Positions 51,939 to 60,575 are shown, counted from the first letter of the stretch. The stretch: DNA of 64,000 nt from Bradyrhizobium sp. Rc3b (GCF_900114915.1 NZ_FOUS01000024.1:58782-122781), one strand, 5' to 3'. The notes: a model not told the origin generated them from the letters alone. Numbers and translations are program-made.

Positions 51939-51963
51939 GGAACGATCGCTTGCTCATCCGGTT
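51939..51963 (+). promoter_or_regulatory. sigma-EcfG-type promoter (GGTT variant)
   Basis: GGAAC (51939-51943), 16 bases, GGTT (51960-51963), 30 bases before the PRC-barrel ATG. With the site at 51887-51911 it forms a divergent stress promoter pair. Confidence 0.55.
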
Positions 51964-51992
51964 GATTCATATTGGCTGAGTGGAGGATTAAG

Positions 51993-52367
51993 ATGCTGAA
52001 TCAAGGCGAGCTGGGCCGCAGCGAGATGGGACGGCTGATCGGCAGCGACAAGGTCGAGGGAACGTCGGTCTACGGCGCCGACAGCAACCGGATCGGTTCG
52101 ATCGAACGCGTGATGATCGACAAGGTCAGCGGCAGGGTGTCTTACGCCGTGCTCGGCTTCGGCGGATTCCTGGGCCTCGGCAACGACCACTATCCGTTGC
52201 CCTGGCAGTCGCTGAAATACGACACGGAGCTTGGCGGGTATGTCACCGGCATCACCACCAAGGAACTGGAAGGGGCCCCGAAATATGGCGAACGAAGCGA
52301 TTGGAACTGGGGTGATGACGCAGCTGTGCGCGGCATCAACTCCTATTACGGTGTTCCCTTCGCTTGA
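51993..52367 (+). CDS. PRC-barrel domain protein
   Basis: 124 residues. The PRC-barrel segment is LIGSDKVEGTSVYGADSNRI followed by IGSIERVMIDKVSGRVSYAV and PLPWQSLKYDTELGGY. No signal peptide. ATG 51993 is chosen (GTGGAGG upstream) over the in-frame start at 51972. Preceded by an EcfG-like promoter. PRC-barrel proteins of this type are common general stress genes. Confidence 0.88.
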   Translation: MLNQGELGRSEMGRLIGSDKVEGTSVYGADSNRIGSIERVMIDKVSGRVSYAVLGFGGFLGLGNDHYPLPWQSLKYDTELGGYVTGITTKELEGAPKYGERSDWNWGDDAAVRGINSYYGVPFA

Positions 52368-52388
52368 CGTTCCCGGAAAGGGAGATCG

Positions 52389-52547
52389 ATGAGCAAGGAA
52401 CGGCCCAACGACGATCCCCGGCAGCAGAACGACTGGGGTTCGCACCGGCAGACGGACAAGCCCTGGAAGGGCAATCCGGAAAAGGAGCAGGGATCGGACG
52501 AGGAGAAGCCCGATCTCGAGAAATGGCACGAGACGAAGACGCACTGA
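52389..52547 (+). CDS. 52-aa hydrophilic protein
   Basis: ATG at 52389, TGA at 52545-52547. MSKERPNDDPRQQNDWGSHR followed by a Lys/Glu-rich tail. Preceded by AAAGGGAG. Disordered and hydrophilic like the protein at 45379. 21 bases after the PRC-barrel gene, so likely the same transcript. Confidence 0.7.
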   Translation: MSKERPNDDPRQQNDWGSHRQTDKPWKGNPEKEQGSDEEKPDLEKWHETKTH

Positions 52548-52579
52548 GACAGGCGGGCTTCCCGTGAGACGTCAGAGAC

Positions 52580-52615
52580 GAGCGCGGCACGCAACTGTGC
52601 CGCGCTTCCTTTTTG
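52580..52615 (+). terminator. rho-independent terminator
   Basis: GCGCGGCAC (52582-52590), loop GCAACT, GTGCCGCGC (52597-52605), then TTCCTTTTT. Ends the PRC-barrel transcript. Confidence 0.85.
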
Positions 52616-52654
52616 AGCAGGCATTCACGAATGGCGGCGGGCCTCTCGCGATGC

Positions 52655-52679
52655 GGAACCATGCTTCGGTGCTGCGGTT
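52655..52679 (+). promoter_or_regulatory. sigma-EcfG-type promoter (GGTT variant)
   Basis: GGAAC (52655-52659), 16 bases, GGTT (52676-52679), about 69 bases before the start of the HlyD-type pump gene. Confidence 0.5.
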
Positions 52680-52747
52680 AGGCTCGCGGCGGGCGAGGCG
52701 GCTCGTTGCCACCTGCCGCCGGTTGAGTCCCGAGAAAGGTGTTGGCC

Positions 52748-53896
52748 GTGGATGCTCAAACCCGGGAGCGTGGGCCGTCCGCGGAGCAACCGCAGAGGGC
52801 GAAGGAAGCGCCAAGAACGCCTCCCGATCATACAAGCGAGACCAGTCAGCCGGCGAAGGCGCCGTCGCTGCGAGACCGGCTTCGTCAGCATTGGCTGCTG
52901 GCAACCGCCGGCGCCTTCGTGCTGATCGCCGCGCTCGTTGGCGGTCTGCTCTATTGGCTCGAGGCGCGCCACTATGAATCCACCGACGATGCCTTCGTCG
53001 CCGCGCGCAGCTTTTCGGTGGCCTCGAAGGTCGGCGGCTATGTGACCGACATCCCGGTGACGGACAACCAGCACGTCAGTGCGGGCGATCTCCTCGCCAG
53101 GATCGACGAGCGCGACTACCGTATCGCCATCGATCAGGCCAATGCGCAGGTTGCCAGCGCCAAGGCGAACGTCGCCAACGTCGAGGCGCAGATCGATTCG
53201 CAGCAGGAGCAGATCAAGCAGGCCCAGGCGCAGCTCGAACAGGCGCAGGCTCAGCTGCAGTTCGCGCAGGAGGAGTTCAAGCGCGCCGAGGATCTCGTCG
53301 AGAAGGGTGCCGGCACCGTGCAGCGCCAGCAGCAGACCCGTTCCGACCTTCAGGCCCAGCAGGCCAACACCGAGCGCGCCAAGACCGCGGTGACCTCGGC
53401 GCAACTCGGCATCAAGACGCTGCAAGCTCAGCTCGAAGGCGCCAAGGCGCAGCTTGAGCAGTCGCAGGCGCAGCTCGATCAAGCCAAGCTGAACTTGCAG
53501 TACACCAACGTCGTCGCGGCGCAATCGGGCCGTGTCGTCAAGCTCTCGGGCGCCAAGGGCACCTTCGTCACGGCGGGGCAGAGCCTGATGATGTTCGTGC
53601 CCGACGAGGTCTGGATCGTCGCCAACTACAAGGAGACGCAGCTGGGCGACATGCGTCCGGGCCAGCCGGTCGAGATCCGCATCGATGCCTATCCCGGCAG
53701 CAAGCTCACCGGCCACGTCGATTCCGTGCAGCCCGGCTCCGGCACCGCGTTCAGCCTGCTGCCGGCGGAGAACGCGACCGGCAACTACGTCAAGGTGGTG
53801 CAGCGCGTGCCGGTGAAGATCGTGGTCGACAACTGGCCGGCCGATCTGCCGGTCGGTCCCGGCATGTCGGTCGTGCCCTGGACCAGGGTGCGATGA
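52748..53896 (+). CDS. HlyD/EmrA membrane fusion protein
   Basis: 382 residues. A cytoplasmic tail (about 1-45), one membrane helix (LLATAGAFVLIAALVGGLLY), then a biotinyl-lipoyl-like domain, a long Gln/Ala-rich coiled coil (QIKQAQAQLEQAQAQLQFAQ) and a beta-barrel. Periplasmic adaptor linking the DHA2 pump to an outer-membrane channel. Start GTG at 52748 has AAAGG eight bases upstream; GTG 52739 would be an alternative. The TGA overlaps the pump's ATG. Confidence 0.88.
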   Translation: MDAQTRERGPSAEQPQRAKEAPRTPPDHTSETSQPAKAPSLRDRLRQHWLLATAGAFVLIAALVGGLLYWLEARHYESTDDAFVAARSFSVASKVGGYVTDIPVTDNQHVSAGDLLARIDERDYRIAIDQANAQVASAKANVANVEAQIDSQQEQIKQAQAQLEQAQAQLQFAQEEFKRAEDLVEKGAGTVQRQQQTRSDLQAQQANTERAKTAVTSAQLGIKTLQAQLEGAKAQLEQSQAQLDQAKLNLQYTNVVAAQSGRVVKLSGAKGTFVTAGQSLMMFVPDEVWIVANYKETQLGDMRPGQPVEIRIDAYPGSKLTGHVDSVQPGSGTAFSLLPAENATGNYVKVVQRVPVKIVVDNWPADLPVGPGMSVVPWTRVR

Positions 53897-55512
53897 CGGA
53901 CGCTGCGCAAGGCGGCGCATCCGCAGGCGGCTGGTCGCCGGAGCGCTCCGCGGCCGGCGGGCACAATCCCTATTTGATCGCCTTCGTGGTCTCGATCGCG
54001 ACCTTCATGGAGGTGCTCGACACCACCATCGCCAATGTCGCGCTTCGCCACATCGCCGGCGGGCTCGCGGTCGGCATCGACGAGAGCACCTATGTCATCA
54101 CCAGCTATCTCGTCGCCAACGCGATCGTGCTGTCGATCTCGGGCTGGCTGTCGACGGTGATCGGCCGCAAGCGCTTCTACATGATATGCGTCGCGATCTT
54201 CTCGATCGCATCGCTGCTGTGCGGCTTCGCCTGGAATCTGCAATCGCTGGTGCTGTTCCGCATCCTGCAGGGCCTCGGCGGCGGCGGCATGGCCACCAGC
54301 GAGCAGGCGATCCTCGCCGACTCCTTCCCGCCGCACAAGCGCGGCCAGGCTTTCGCCATCTACGGCGTCGCCGTCGTGGTCGCGCCGGTGATCGGTCCGA
54401 CGCTCGGCGGCTGGATCACCGATACCTACAGCTGGCACTGGGTGTTCCTGATCAACGTGCCGATGGGGCTGCTCTCGCTGTTCCTGGTCGGTACGCTGGT
54501 CAAGGAGCCGTCGGGCGCGGAGGAGGAGAGGGAGAAGCTGCTGAGCAAGGGCCTGCGCGTCGACTATGTCGGCTTCCTGCTGGTCGCGATCGGGCTCGGC
54601 TCGCTCGAATTCGTCCTCGACGAGGGTCAGCGCAACGACTGGTTCGGGTCGAACATGATCGTCGTCTTCGCGGTGCTGGCCGCGGTCTCGCTGCTCGCGC
54701 TGATCCCGTGGGAGCTGACGCGGGAAGATCCCATCGTCGATCTTCGCTTGCTCGGCCGGCGCCAGTTCGCCGCCTGCTTCCTGGTGATGCTCGGCACGGG
54801 CGCGGTGCTGATCTCGACCACCCAGCTGCTGCCGCAACTGCTCCAGACCGAGCTGAACTACACGGCGATGCTGGCCGGCCTCGCGCTGTCGCCCGGCGGC
54901 ATCGCGACCCTGGTGCTGATGCCGGTGGTCGGCCGCCTCGTCAGCACAGTGCAGCCGAAATATCTGATCATGTTCGGCGCTGCCATCGTCGCGTTCTCGA
55001 TGTGGCATCTCACCGGACTCACCGGCGACATCACCTATGGCTATGCGGCGCTGTCGCGCATCTTCCTCGCGCTGGGCCTGCCCTTTCTGTTCCTGCCGGT
55101 GACGACCGCGTCCTACGATGGCGTGCCGCCCGACAAGACCAACCAGGCTTCTGCGCTGATCAACGTCGCCCGCAACATCGGCGGATCCATGGGCGTCGCG
55201 CTGGCGCAGACGGTTCTGGCGCAGCGCCAGCAATTCCACCAGAGCCGACTGATCGAGCACGCCGCGCCATCCGACCTCGGCTATCAGCAGACCATCGACG
55301 CGATGACGCGCTACTTCCAGGCGCAAGGGTCGAATGCGAGCGATGCCGCGTCACAGGCGCTCGCCTGGGTCGGCCGCACCTTGCAGCAGCAGGTTGATCT
55401 GCTCGCCTATATCGACGTGTTCTGGACGCTGGCGATCATTGCGGTGCTGATGATCCCCACGGCGGCGGTGCTGCGGCCGATCAAGCTGGGCGCGCCGGCG
55501 CGGGGACATTGA
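53893..55512 (+). CDS. DHA2-family MFS multidrug exporter (EmrB-like)
   Basis: 539 residues, 14 predicted membrane helices. Family motifs: FMEVLDTTIANVALRHIAGG, then RILQGLGGGGM and PTLGGWITDTYSWHWVFLIN. Extrudes drugs or toxic metabolites with a proton gradient through the HlyD-type partner. Coupled by ATGA. No tolC-type gene is adjacent. Substrate unknown. Confidence 0.92.
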   Translation: MTDAAQGGASAGGWSPERSAAGGHNPYLIAFVVSIATFMEVLDTTIANVALRHIAGGLAVGIDESTYVITSYLVANAIVLSISGWLSTVIGRKRFYMICVAIFSIASLLCGFAWNLQSLVLFRILQGLGGGGMATSEQAILADSFPPHKRGQAFAIYGVAVVVAPVIGPTLGGWITDTYSWHWVFLINVPMGLLSLFLVGTLVKEPSGAEEEREKLLSKGLRVDYVGFLLVAIGLGSLEFVLDEGQRNDWFGSNMIVVFAVLAAVSLLALIPWELTREDPIVDLRLLGRRQFAACFLVMLGTGAVLISTTQLLPQLLQTELNYTAMLAGLALSPGGIATLVLMPVVGRLVSTVQPKYLIMFGAAIVAFSMWHLTGLTGDITYGYAALSRIFLALGLPFLFLPVTTASYDGVPPDKTNQASALINVARNIGGSMGVALAQTVLAQRQQFHQSRLIEHAAPSDLGYQQTIDAMTRYFQAQGSNASDAASQALAWVGRTLQQQVDLLAYIDVFWTLAIIAVLMIPTAAVLRPIKLGAPARGH

Positions 55513-55557
55513 GAGTATGCACTGTGGCTTGGTCTTACCGCGATTGACGCTGTCTCC

Positions 55558-55690
55558 CCGTCACCCTGAGGTGGCCGCTTCTTCAGCGGCCCTCGAAGGG
55601 AGACGGCCCGGCTCGCAGCTGGGCCGTACATCCTTCGAGGCTCACCTAGCGGCGCGCCTGCGCCGCTAGGATCGCACCTCAGGATGACGG
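55558..55690. repeat. dispersed palindromic element, type A
   Basis: Ends CCGTCACCCTGAGGTGGC and CACCTCAGGATGACGG, inner GGCCCTCGAAGGGAGACGG / CCTTCGAGG. 45 bases after the pump stop. The rest of 55513-55827 holds no recognisable gene. Confidence 0.8.
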
Positions 55691-55827
55691 GACTTGCAAC
55701 CAGACTTGGTGTCTCGACTCACCTCCTCGGCTCCTTTGGCCCGCTCCCTCGGAGAGAAATGGTGACCGCGGCGCAAAAGTCCGGCTAGACTGAACCCAAC
55801 CTGAGCAAATTCCGGGAGGCGAATTAA

Positions 55828-56829
55828 GTGAAGACCGCGATCACCGAGCTGTTCGGCATCGAGCACCCCATCATCCAGGGCGGCATGCATTTCGTCGGCT
55901 TTGCCGAGCTGGCCGCTGCCGTCTCCAATGCCGGCGGGCTCGGCATCATCACCGGCCTCACGCAGAAGACGCCGGAATTGCTCGCCAAGGAAATCGCGCG
56001 CTGCCGCGACATGACCGACAAGCCGTTCGGCGTGAACCTCACCTTCCTGCCGACCTTCGCGGCGCCGCCCTATCCGGAATACATCGCGGCCATCGTCGAG
56101 GGCGGCATCAAGGCGGTGGAGACGGCGGGCCGCAGCCCCGAACAATACATGCCGGCGCTGAAGGCGGCGGGCATCAAGGTCATCCACAAATGCACCTCGG
56201 TGCGTCACTCACTCAAGGCCGAGCGGATCGGCTGCGACGCTGTCAGCGTCGACGGCTTCGAGTGCGGCGGTCATCCCGGCGAGGATGACATTCCCAACAT
56301 GATCCTGCTGCCGCGCGCGGCGGAGGAATTGAAGATCCCGTTCGTCGCCTCCGGCGGCATGGCCGACGGGCGCAGCCTCGTCGCGGCATTGTCGCTGGGC
56401 GCGGCCGGCATGAACATGGGCACGCGCTTCATCGCCACCAAGGAAGCGCCGGTGCATCAGAACGTGAAGAACGCGCTGGTCGCCGCGACCGAGCTCGACA
56501 CCCGCCTGATCATGCGGAGCCTGCGCAATACCGAACGCGTGCTGAGGAACGCCAATGTCGATCGCCTCATCGAGATCGAGCGCGAGAAGGGCGACAAGCT
56601 GAAGATCGATGACATCCACGACCAGGTCGCGGGCGTCTATCCCAGGATCATGCTGGAGGGACAGATGGACGCCGGCGCCTGGAGCTGCGGCATGGCCGCA
56701 GGGTTGATCCATGACATCCCCTCCTGCAAGGAACTCGTCGATCGCATCATGAGCGAGGCGGAACAGATCATCCGCAGCCGTCTGATGGGGTTCCTGGATG
56801 GGACGGGGGCGACGCGAAAGGTCGCCTGA
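55828..56829 (+). CDS. nitronate monooxygenase / NAD(P)H-dependent flavin oxidoreductase
   Basis: 333 residues, TIM-barrel FMN protein. Marks: HPIIQGGMHFVGFAELAAAV, VNLTFLPTF, DGFECGGHPGEDD and ASGGMADGRSLVAALSLGA. Class II nitronate monooxygenases and 2-nitropropane dioxygenase-like enzymes share these. It oxidises nitronates or, in close relatives, reduces enones. Start GTG at 55828 follows GGAGG. Confidence 0.87.
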   Translation: MKTAITELFGIEHPIIQGGMHFVGFAELAAAVSNAGGLGIITGLTQKTPELLAKEIARCRDMTDKPFGVNLTFLPTFAAPPYPEYIAAIVEGGIKAVETAGRSPEQYMPALKAAGIKVIHKCTSVRHSLKAERIGCDAVSVDGFECGGHPGEDDIPNMILLPRAAEELKIPFVASGGMADGRSLVAALSLGAAGMNMGTRFIATKEAPVHQNVKNALVAATELDTRLIMRSLRNTERVLRNANVDRLIEIEREKGDKLKIDDIHDQVAGVYPRIMLEGQMDAGAWSCGMAAGLIHDIPSCKELVDRIMSEAEQIIRSRLMGFLDGTGATRKVA

Positions 56830-56934
56830 CACCGCCAAACTTCTTAACCACGGCGGCAAATGGACGCTGGAATCGCGCGCGAGGCCTCCTAAATAAGGAT
56901 AAAATACCTTCAAAATCAATTTCAGGAGGCGTCC

Positions 56935-57354
56935 GTGGTCCTGAAAAGCGTTTCTTTTGCAGTTGCCGTTGCCCTCGTGATCGCATGGGGCGGCTTCGCG
57001 CGCGCTGACGACTACAAGCCAGACGAATATCTCGGCGTCGACCTTTCGAAGGCAGTTCTGTCGCCGAAGCGGCTCGGGCCCGAGACGCAGTTTGCGCCGG
57101 TCGCACTCGAGGCGAAGGGTGGCAACGAGGCGCAGGCCCGCGCCGAGCCGGTCGACGTGCCGAAGAAGGTTGCCGCCGAGCGTGTCCGCGTAGCCGAGCC
57201 GAAGGTCGCGCACGGCAAGCCCGCGCAGCCGCGCGGTGGAGCCCGCGCCAAGCTCGCGCATCGCCGCAGCAATCCGCTTGATGCACAGGCGAGAGATACC
57301 CGCATCCAGACCTGGCCCTGTCGTTCCGGCGGCATCTGCAACTGGCAGCGCTAG
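56935..57354 (+). CDS. exported basic protein, 139 aa
   Basis: GTG start at 56935 with a near-perfect ribosome site (AGGAGG) seven bases upstream. Signal peptide (MVLKSVSFAVAVALVIAWGG, then FARADD), then a Lys/Arg/Ala-rich mature part and a C-terminus with two Cys (WPCRSGGICNW). Function unknown. Confidence 0.68.
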   Translation: MVLKSVSFAVAVALVIAWGGFARADDYKPDEYLGVDLSKAVLSPKRLGPETQFAPVALEAKGGNEAQARAEPVDVPKKVAAERVRVAEPKVAHGKPAQPRGGARAKLAHRRSNPLDAQARDTRIQTWPCRSGGICNWQR

Positions 57355-57509
57355 ACGCTTCGTTTCTTCTACGCCTCTCCCCGCCTGCGGGGCTATCTCG
57401 CCCCGTCATCCGCGCGTCGCAAAACCGTAGGCGCGGAGTCAAGAAACCGTAAGGGTAGGAGTCAAGGAGCGCAGGCACCTTCCGTCGCGATTCGACGAAG
57501 GTTTCCTGA

Positions 57510-59084
57510 ATGGCAACGCTCCGCGCTTCGCGCGCATGGACCCGGCGGCAATTCCTGGTCCGCTCGACCTCCAGCCTCGCCGTCGCCTCGCTCGGCACGC
57601 TCTCAATGCCGCACCTCAGCCGCGCCGCCGACCGGCCACAAGTCGCGGGCGGTATTCAGTCCGGCGATGTTTCTGGCGACTCCGCCGTGATCTGGGCGCG
57701 CGCCGACCGGCCCGCGCGGATGCAGGTGGAATGCTCGACCGTCGAGAGCTTCAAGACCATCATTGCGTCAGCTTCGCGCGACGCTCTGCTTGATGCGGAT
57801 TTCACCGCAAAGCTGCTGCTGAACGATCTGCCGCCCGGCCAGGATATCTTCTACCGCGTGCGCTTCGACGACGTCGCGACCGGCATTGCCGGCGAAAGCC
57901 GCATCGGCCATTTCCGCACCGCGCCGTCCGCTGGCCGCTCGATCTCGTTCCTGTGGTCCGGGGATGTCGCGGGGCAGGGCTGGGGCATCGACATTTCGCG
58001 CGGCGGCTATCGCAGCTATCGCACCATGCTCGACAACCGCCCGGATTTCTTCATCCACTCCGGCGATCACATCTACGCCGACTGCACGGTTCCTTCCGAG
58101 CAGAAGCTGCCGAACGGCGAGATCTGGCACAACCTCGTGACCGAGGAAAAGTCCGAGGTCGCGCACACGCTGGCGCAGTTTCGCGGCAATTACAAATACA
58201 ACCATCTCGACGAGAACTTTCGCGCCTTCCACGCCGAGGTGCCGATGTTCGCGCAGTGGGACGACCACGAGGTCACCAACGACTGGTCGCCGACCGGCAG
58301 CCACGACGAGGCCGGCTATGAGGACGACGGCACCCCGCGCCTGATTGCGCGCGCCTGCCGCGCCTTCTTCGACTTCATGCCGATCCGCGATATCGGCGCG
58401 CAGCAAGGCCGGGTCTATCGCAAGATCGCCTACGGCCCGCTGCTCGACGTCTTCATGATCGACATGCGCAGCTATCGCGACGATAGCTGGAACAAGGGCG
58501 GCGATCACCGCGGCTGGATCTTGGGTGTCGAGCAGCTCGCCTGGCTGAAGCGCGAGCTCGCGGCCTCGCGCGCAACCTGGAAGGTGATTGCGGCTGATCT
58601 TCCGATCGGCCTGATCAGTCTCGACGCCGTCGCGCTTGGCGATGGTCCGCCCGACCGGCGCGAGCACGAGATCGCCGACCTTCTGGCCTCCATCAAGTGC
58701 GCCGGCGTGCGCAATATCGTCTGGCTCACCGCCGATATGCACTACACCGCCGCGCATTATTACGATCCCGGCAAGGCGCAGTTTCAAGACTTCGAGCCGT
58801 TCTGGGAGTTCGTTTCCGGCCCGCTACACGCCGGCACCTGGGGCCCGGGTGAGCTTGACGACACCTTTGGTCCGGTCGCGATGTACCAGAACGGCTGCAG
58901 TGCGGCGCAGGGCGAGAATTTGGCGCCGTGTTTCGGACTGCAATTCTTCGGCCGCGTCGACATCGACGGCGCCAGCGGCGTGATGACCGTGACCTTGAAG
59001 GACGTCGACAATCGCGACCTCTGGTCGGTCGACATCGCGCCGCAACCGCAGATCCGCCCGGCCGTGGTGGCGCAGCATTCGTGA
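57510..59084 (+). CDS. phoD: PhoD-family alkaline phosphatase/phosphodiesterase
   Basis: 524 residues. Twin-arginine signal (TRRQFLVRSTSSLAVASLGT). PhoD N-terminal domain (GGIQSGDVSGDSAVIWARAD) and metallophosphatase domain with HSGDHIYAD, WDDHEVTNDW and LTADMHYTAAH. Exported folded; releases phosphate from esters with Ca and Fe. No Pho box was examined in detail. ATG 57510 chosen because the Tat motif follows it. Confidence 0.9.
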   Translation: MATLRASRAWTRRQFLVRSTSSLAVASLGTLSMPHLSRAADRPQVAGGIQSGDVSGDSAVIWARADRPARMQVECSTVESFKTIIASASRDALLDADFTAKLLLNDLPPGQDIFYRVRFDDVATGIAGESRIGHFRTAPSAGRSISFLWSGDVAGQGWGIDISRGGYRSYRTMLDNRPDFFIHSGDHIYADCTVPSEQKLPNGEIWHNLVTEEKSEVAHTLAQFRGNYKYNHLDENFRAFHAEVPMFAQWDDHEVTNDWSPTGSHDEAGYEDDGTPRLIARACRAFFDFMPIRDIGAQQGRVYRKIAYGPLLDVFMIDMRSYRDDSWNKGGDHRGWILGVEQLAWLKRELAASRATWKVIAADLPIGLISLDAVALGDGPPDRREHEIADLLASIKCAGVRNIVWLTADMHYTAAHYYDPGKAQFQDFEPFWEFVSGPLHAGTWGPGELDDTFGPVAMYQNGCSAAQGENLAPCFGLQFFGRVDIDGASGVMTVTLKDVDNRDLWSVDIAPQPQIRPAVVAQHS

Positions 59085-59281
59085 GGGGCGATACTCTGTG
59101 CGCGGGTCCGGCCATGACGAAGGATAGGCATGGCGCGCCGCTAACCCGATCTTGATTGGCCGCGCTGCCCATGCCGGGCTATGCTGCTCGCTCCCGCCAT
59201 CTCTTTTCCATCACCGAAGAGTCCGCCCACGCGGCAACGCCGCGTGCTTCCAGCGGGTTGAACGACGTCAGGAGCCTGTTC

Positions 59282-60100
59282 ATGGACAATCTGAAGACAC
59301 AGGGCATCAGCGTGCCCAAGCTCGGCCTCGGCACCTTCCGCCTGCAGGGCGATGCCTGCCGCGCCGCGGTCGAGAGCGCGCTGTCGATCGGCTATCGCCA
59401 CATCGACACCGCCGAGATGTACGCCAACGAAGAACCCATCGGCGCTGCCCTTGCCGCGGCTCGCCTTCCGCGCGGCGAGCTGCACGTCACGACCAAGGTC
59501 TGGCATGAGAACCTCAACACCGACGCGATCCGGCGGGCCTTCGATGCCAGCCTGAACAAGCTCAGGCTCGATCATGTCGATCTCTATCTCGTGCACTGGC
59601 CGTCGAAGGCTGCGAACTGGGGTGCGGTGTTCGAGACCCTGATGAAGCTGAAGCAGGAGGGACGCACGCGGGCGATTGGCGTTGCCAATTTTTCCACGGC
59701 ACTGCTCAAGACCGTGGTCGAGGACATCAGGGCGCCGATCGCCTGCAACCAGATCGAATATCACGCCATGCTCGATCAATCGAAGGTGCTGGCCTATCTC
59801 GCCGCGAAGTCGATCCCTCTGGTGGCCTATTGCCCGCTCGCGCAAGGCCGCATCGCTTCGGAGCCGGTGCTGGCGGAGATCGGAGCCAGGCACAACGCGA
59901 CCGCCGCGCAGGTGGCGCTGAAATGGCTGCTCGATCAGGACGGCGTCGCCGCGATTCCGAAGGCCTCGCGCCGGGAGAGCCAGCAGGCCAATCTCGATGC
60001 GCTGAAGATCACGCTCGACGATGCCGACCGCAACAAGATCGCGGCGCTGCCGAAGGACCGCCGCTGCGTCAATCCGGGCTTTGCGCCGGCGTGGGATTAG
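59282..60100 (+). CDS. aldo/keto reductase (DkgB-like)
   Basis: 272 residues. The catalytic tetrad is seen as Asp and Tyr in HIDTAEMYANE, Lys in VTTKVW and His in LYLVHWP. NADPH-binding end: AIPKASRRESQQANLDAL. Similar in size to E. coli DkgB, a methylglyoxal and 2,5-diketogluconate reductase. ATG 59282 follows CAGGAG; the frame extends upstream without a ribosome site. Confidence 0.88.
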   Translation: MDNLKTQGISVPKLGLGTFRLQGDACRAAVESALSIGYRHIDTAEMYANEEPIGAALAAARLPRGELHVTTKVWHENLNTDAIRRAFDASLNKLRLDHVDLYLVHWPSKAANWGAVFETLMKLKQEGRTRAIGVANFSTALLKTVVEDIRAPIACNQIEYHAMLDQSKVLAYLAAKSIPLVAYCPLAQGRIASEPVLAEIGARHNATAAQVALKWLLDQDGVAAIPKASRRESQQANLDALKITLDDADRNKIAALPKDRRCVNPGFAPAWD

Positions 60101-60127
60101 CTTCGTTTCAAACGCGCATGGCAGGCT

Positions 60128-60218
60128 CGTAGGGTGGGCAAAGGCGCACTTGCGCCGTGCCCACCACCTCTCAATCACTATGGAAGCGGTGGGCACGCTT
60201 CGCTTTGCCCACCCTACA
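60128..60218. repeat. dispersed palindromic element, type C
   Basis: Third copy of the CGTAGGGTGGGCAAAGGCG ... CTTTGCCCACCCTAC element, again between two convergent genes. Confidence 0.8.
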
Positions 60219-60231
60219 AGACTGACGACAC

Positions 60232-60265
60232 GCAAAAGAAATGGCCCCCGAGAGGGGCCATTTCC
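60232..60265 (-). terminator. rho-independent terminator of the His-rich gene
   Basis: GAAATGGCCCC / GGGGCCATTTC hairpin; on the minus strand it is followed by TTTTG. It lies 16 bases after the stop at 60281. Confidence 0.75.
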
Positions 60266-60280
60266 ATGATGCGTCGCGCG

Positions 60281-60520
60281 TTAGTCCCAGTGGTGATGGC
60301 GATGGCTGCGCTTGATCACCACGACCTTGTCGCGATTGTGCCAGCCACGATGCCAACCATGGTCGCGATGGCCGCGGAATTCGGCGCGAGCGCCGTACGG
60401 CCCGTGATGATGGTGGTGGTAGCCGCCGCGCTTGATCACCACCGTCTCCGCGCTCGCCAGCGTCGGCGCCGCGATCACGAGCGCACCCAGGGCCGCAACC
60501 ACATAACCAAGCTTCTTCAT
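60281..60520 (-). CDS. His-rich exported peptide, 79 aa
   Basis: Signal peptide MKKLGYVVAALGALVIAAPT, then ASAE and a mature part of about 52 residues rich in His, Arg and Gly (GGYHHHHHGPYGARAEFRGH, RGWHNRDKVVVIKRSHRHHH). The five-His run and clusters could bind Zn, Cu or Ni in the periplasm. Two copies of VVIKR flank the middle. ATG 60518-60520 follows GGAGGAGG. An EcfG-like promoter (GGTT) lies 31-55 bases upstream. Confidence 0.75.
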   Translation of the reverse strand: MKKLGYVVAALGALVIAAPTLASAETVVIKRGGYHHHHHGPYGARAEFRGHRDHGWHRGWHNRDKVVVIKRSHRHHHWD

Positions 60521-60550
60521 GATGTCCTCCTCCAATCGAATGCAAATCTA

Positions 60551-60575
60551 AACCGCGCATTCGCGCGAACGTTCC
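60551..60575 (-). promoter_or_regulatory. sigma-EcfG-type promoter (GGTT variant)
   Basis: Minus strand GGAAC (60575-60571), 16 bases, GGTT (60554-60551), leading to the His-rich gene. Confidence 0.5.
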
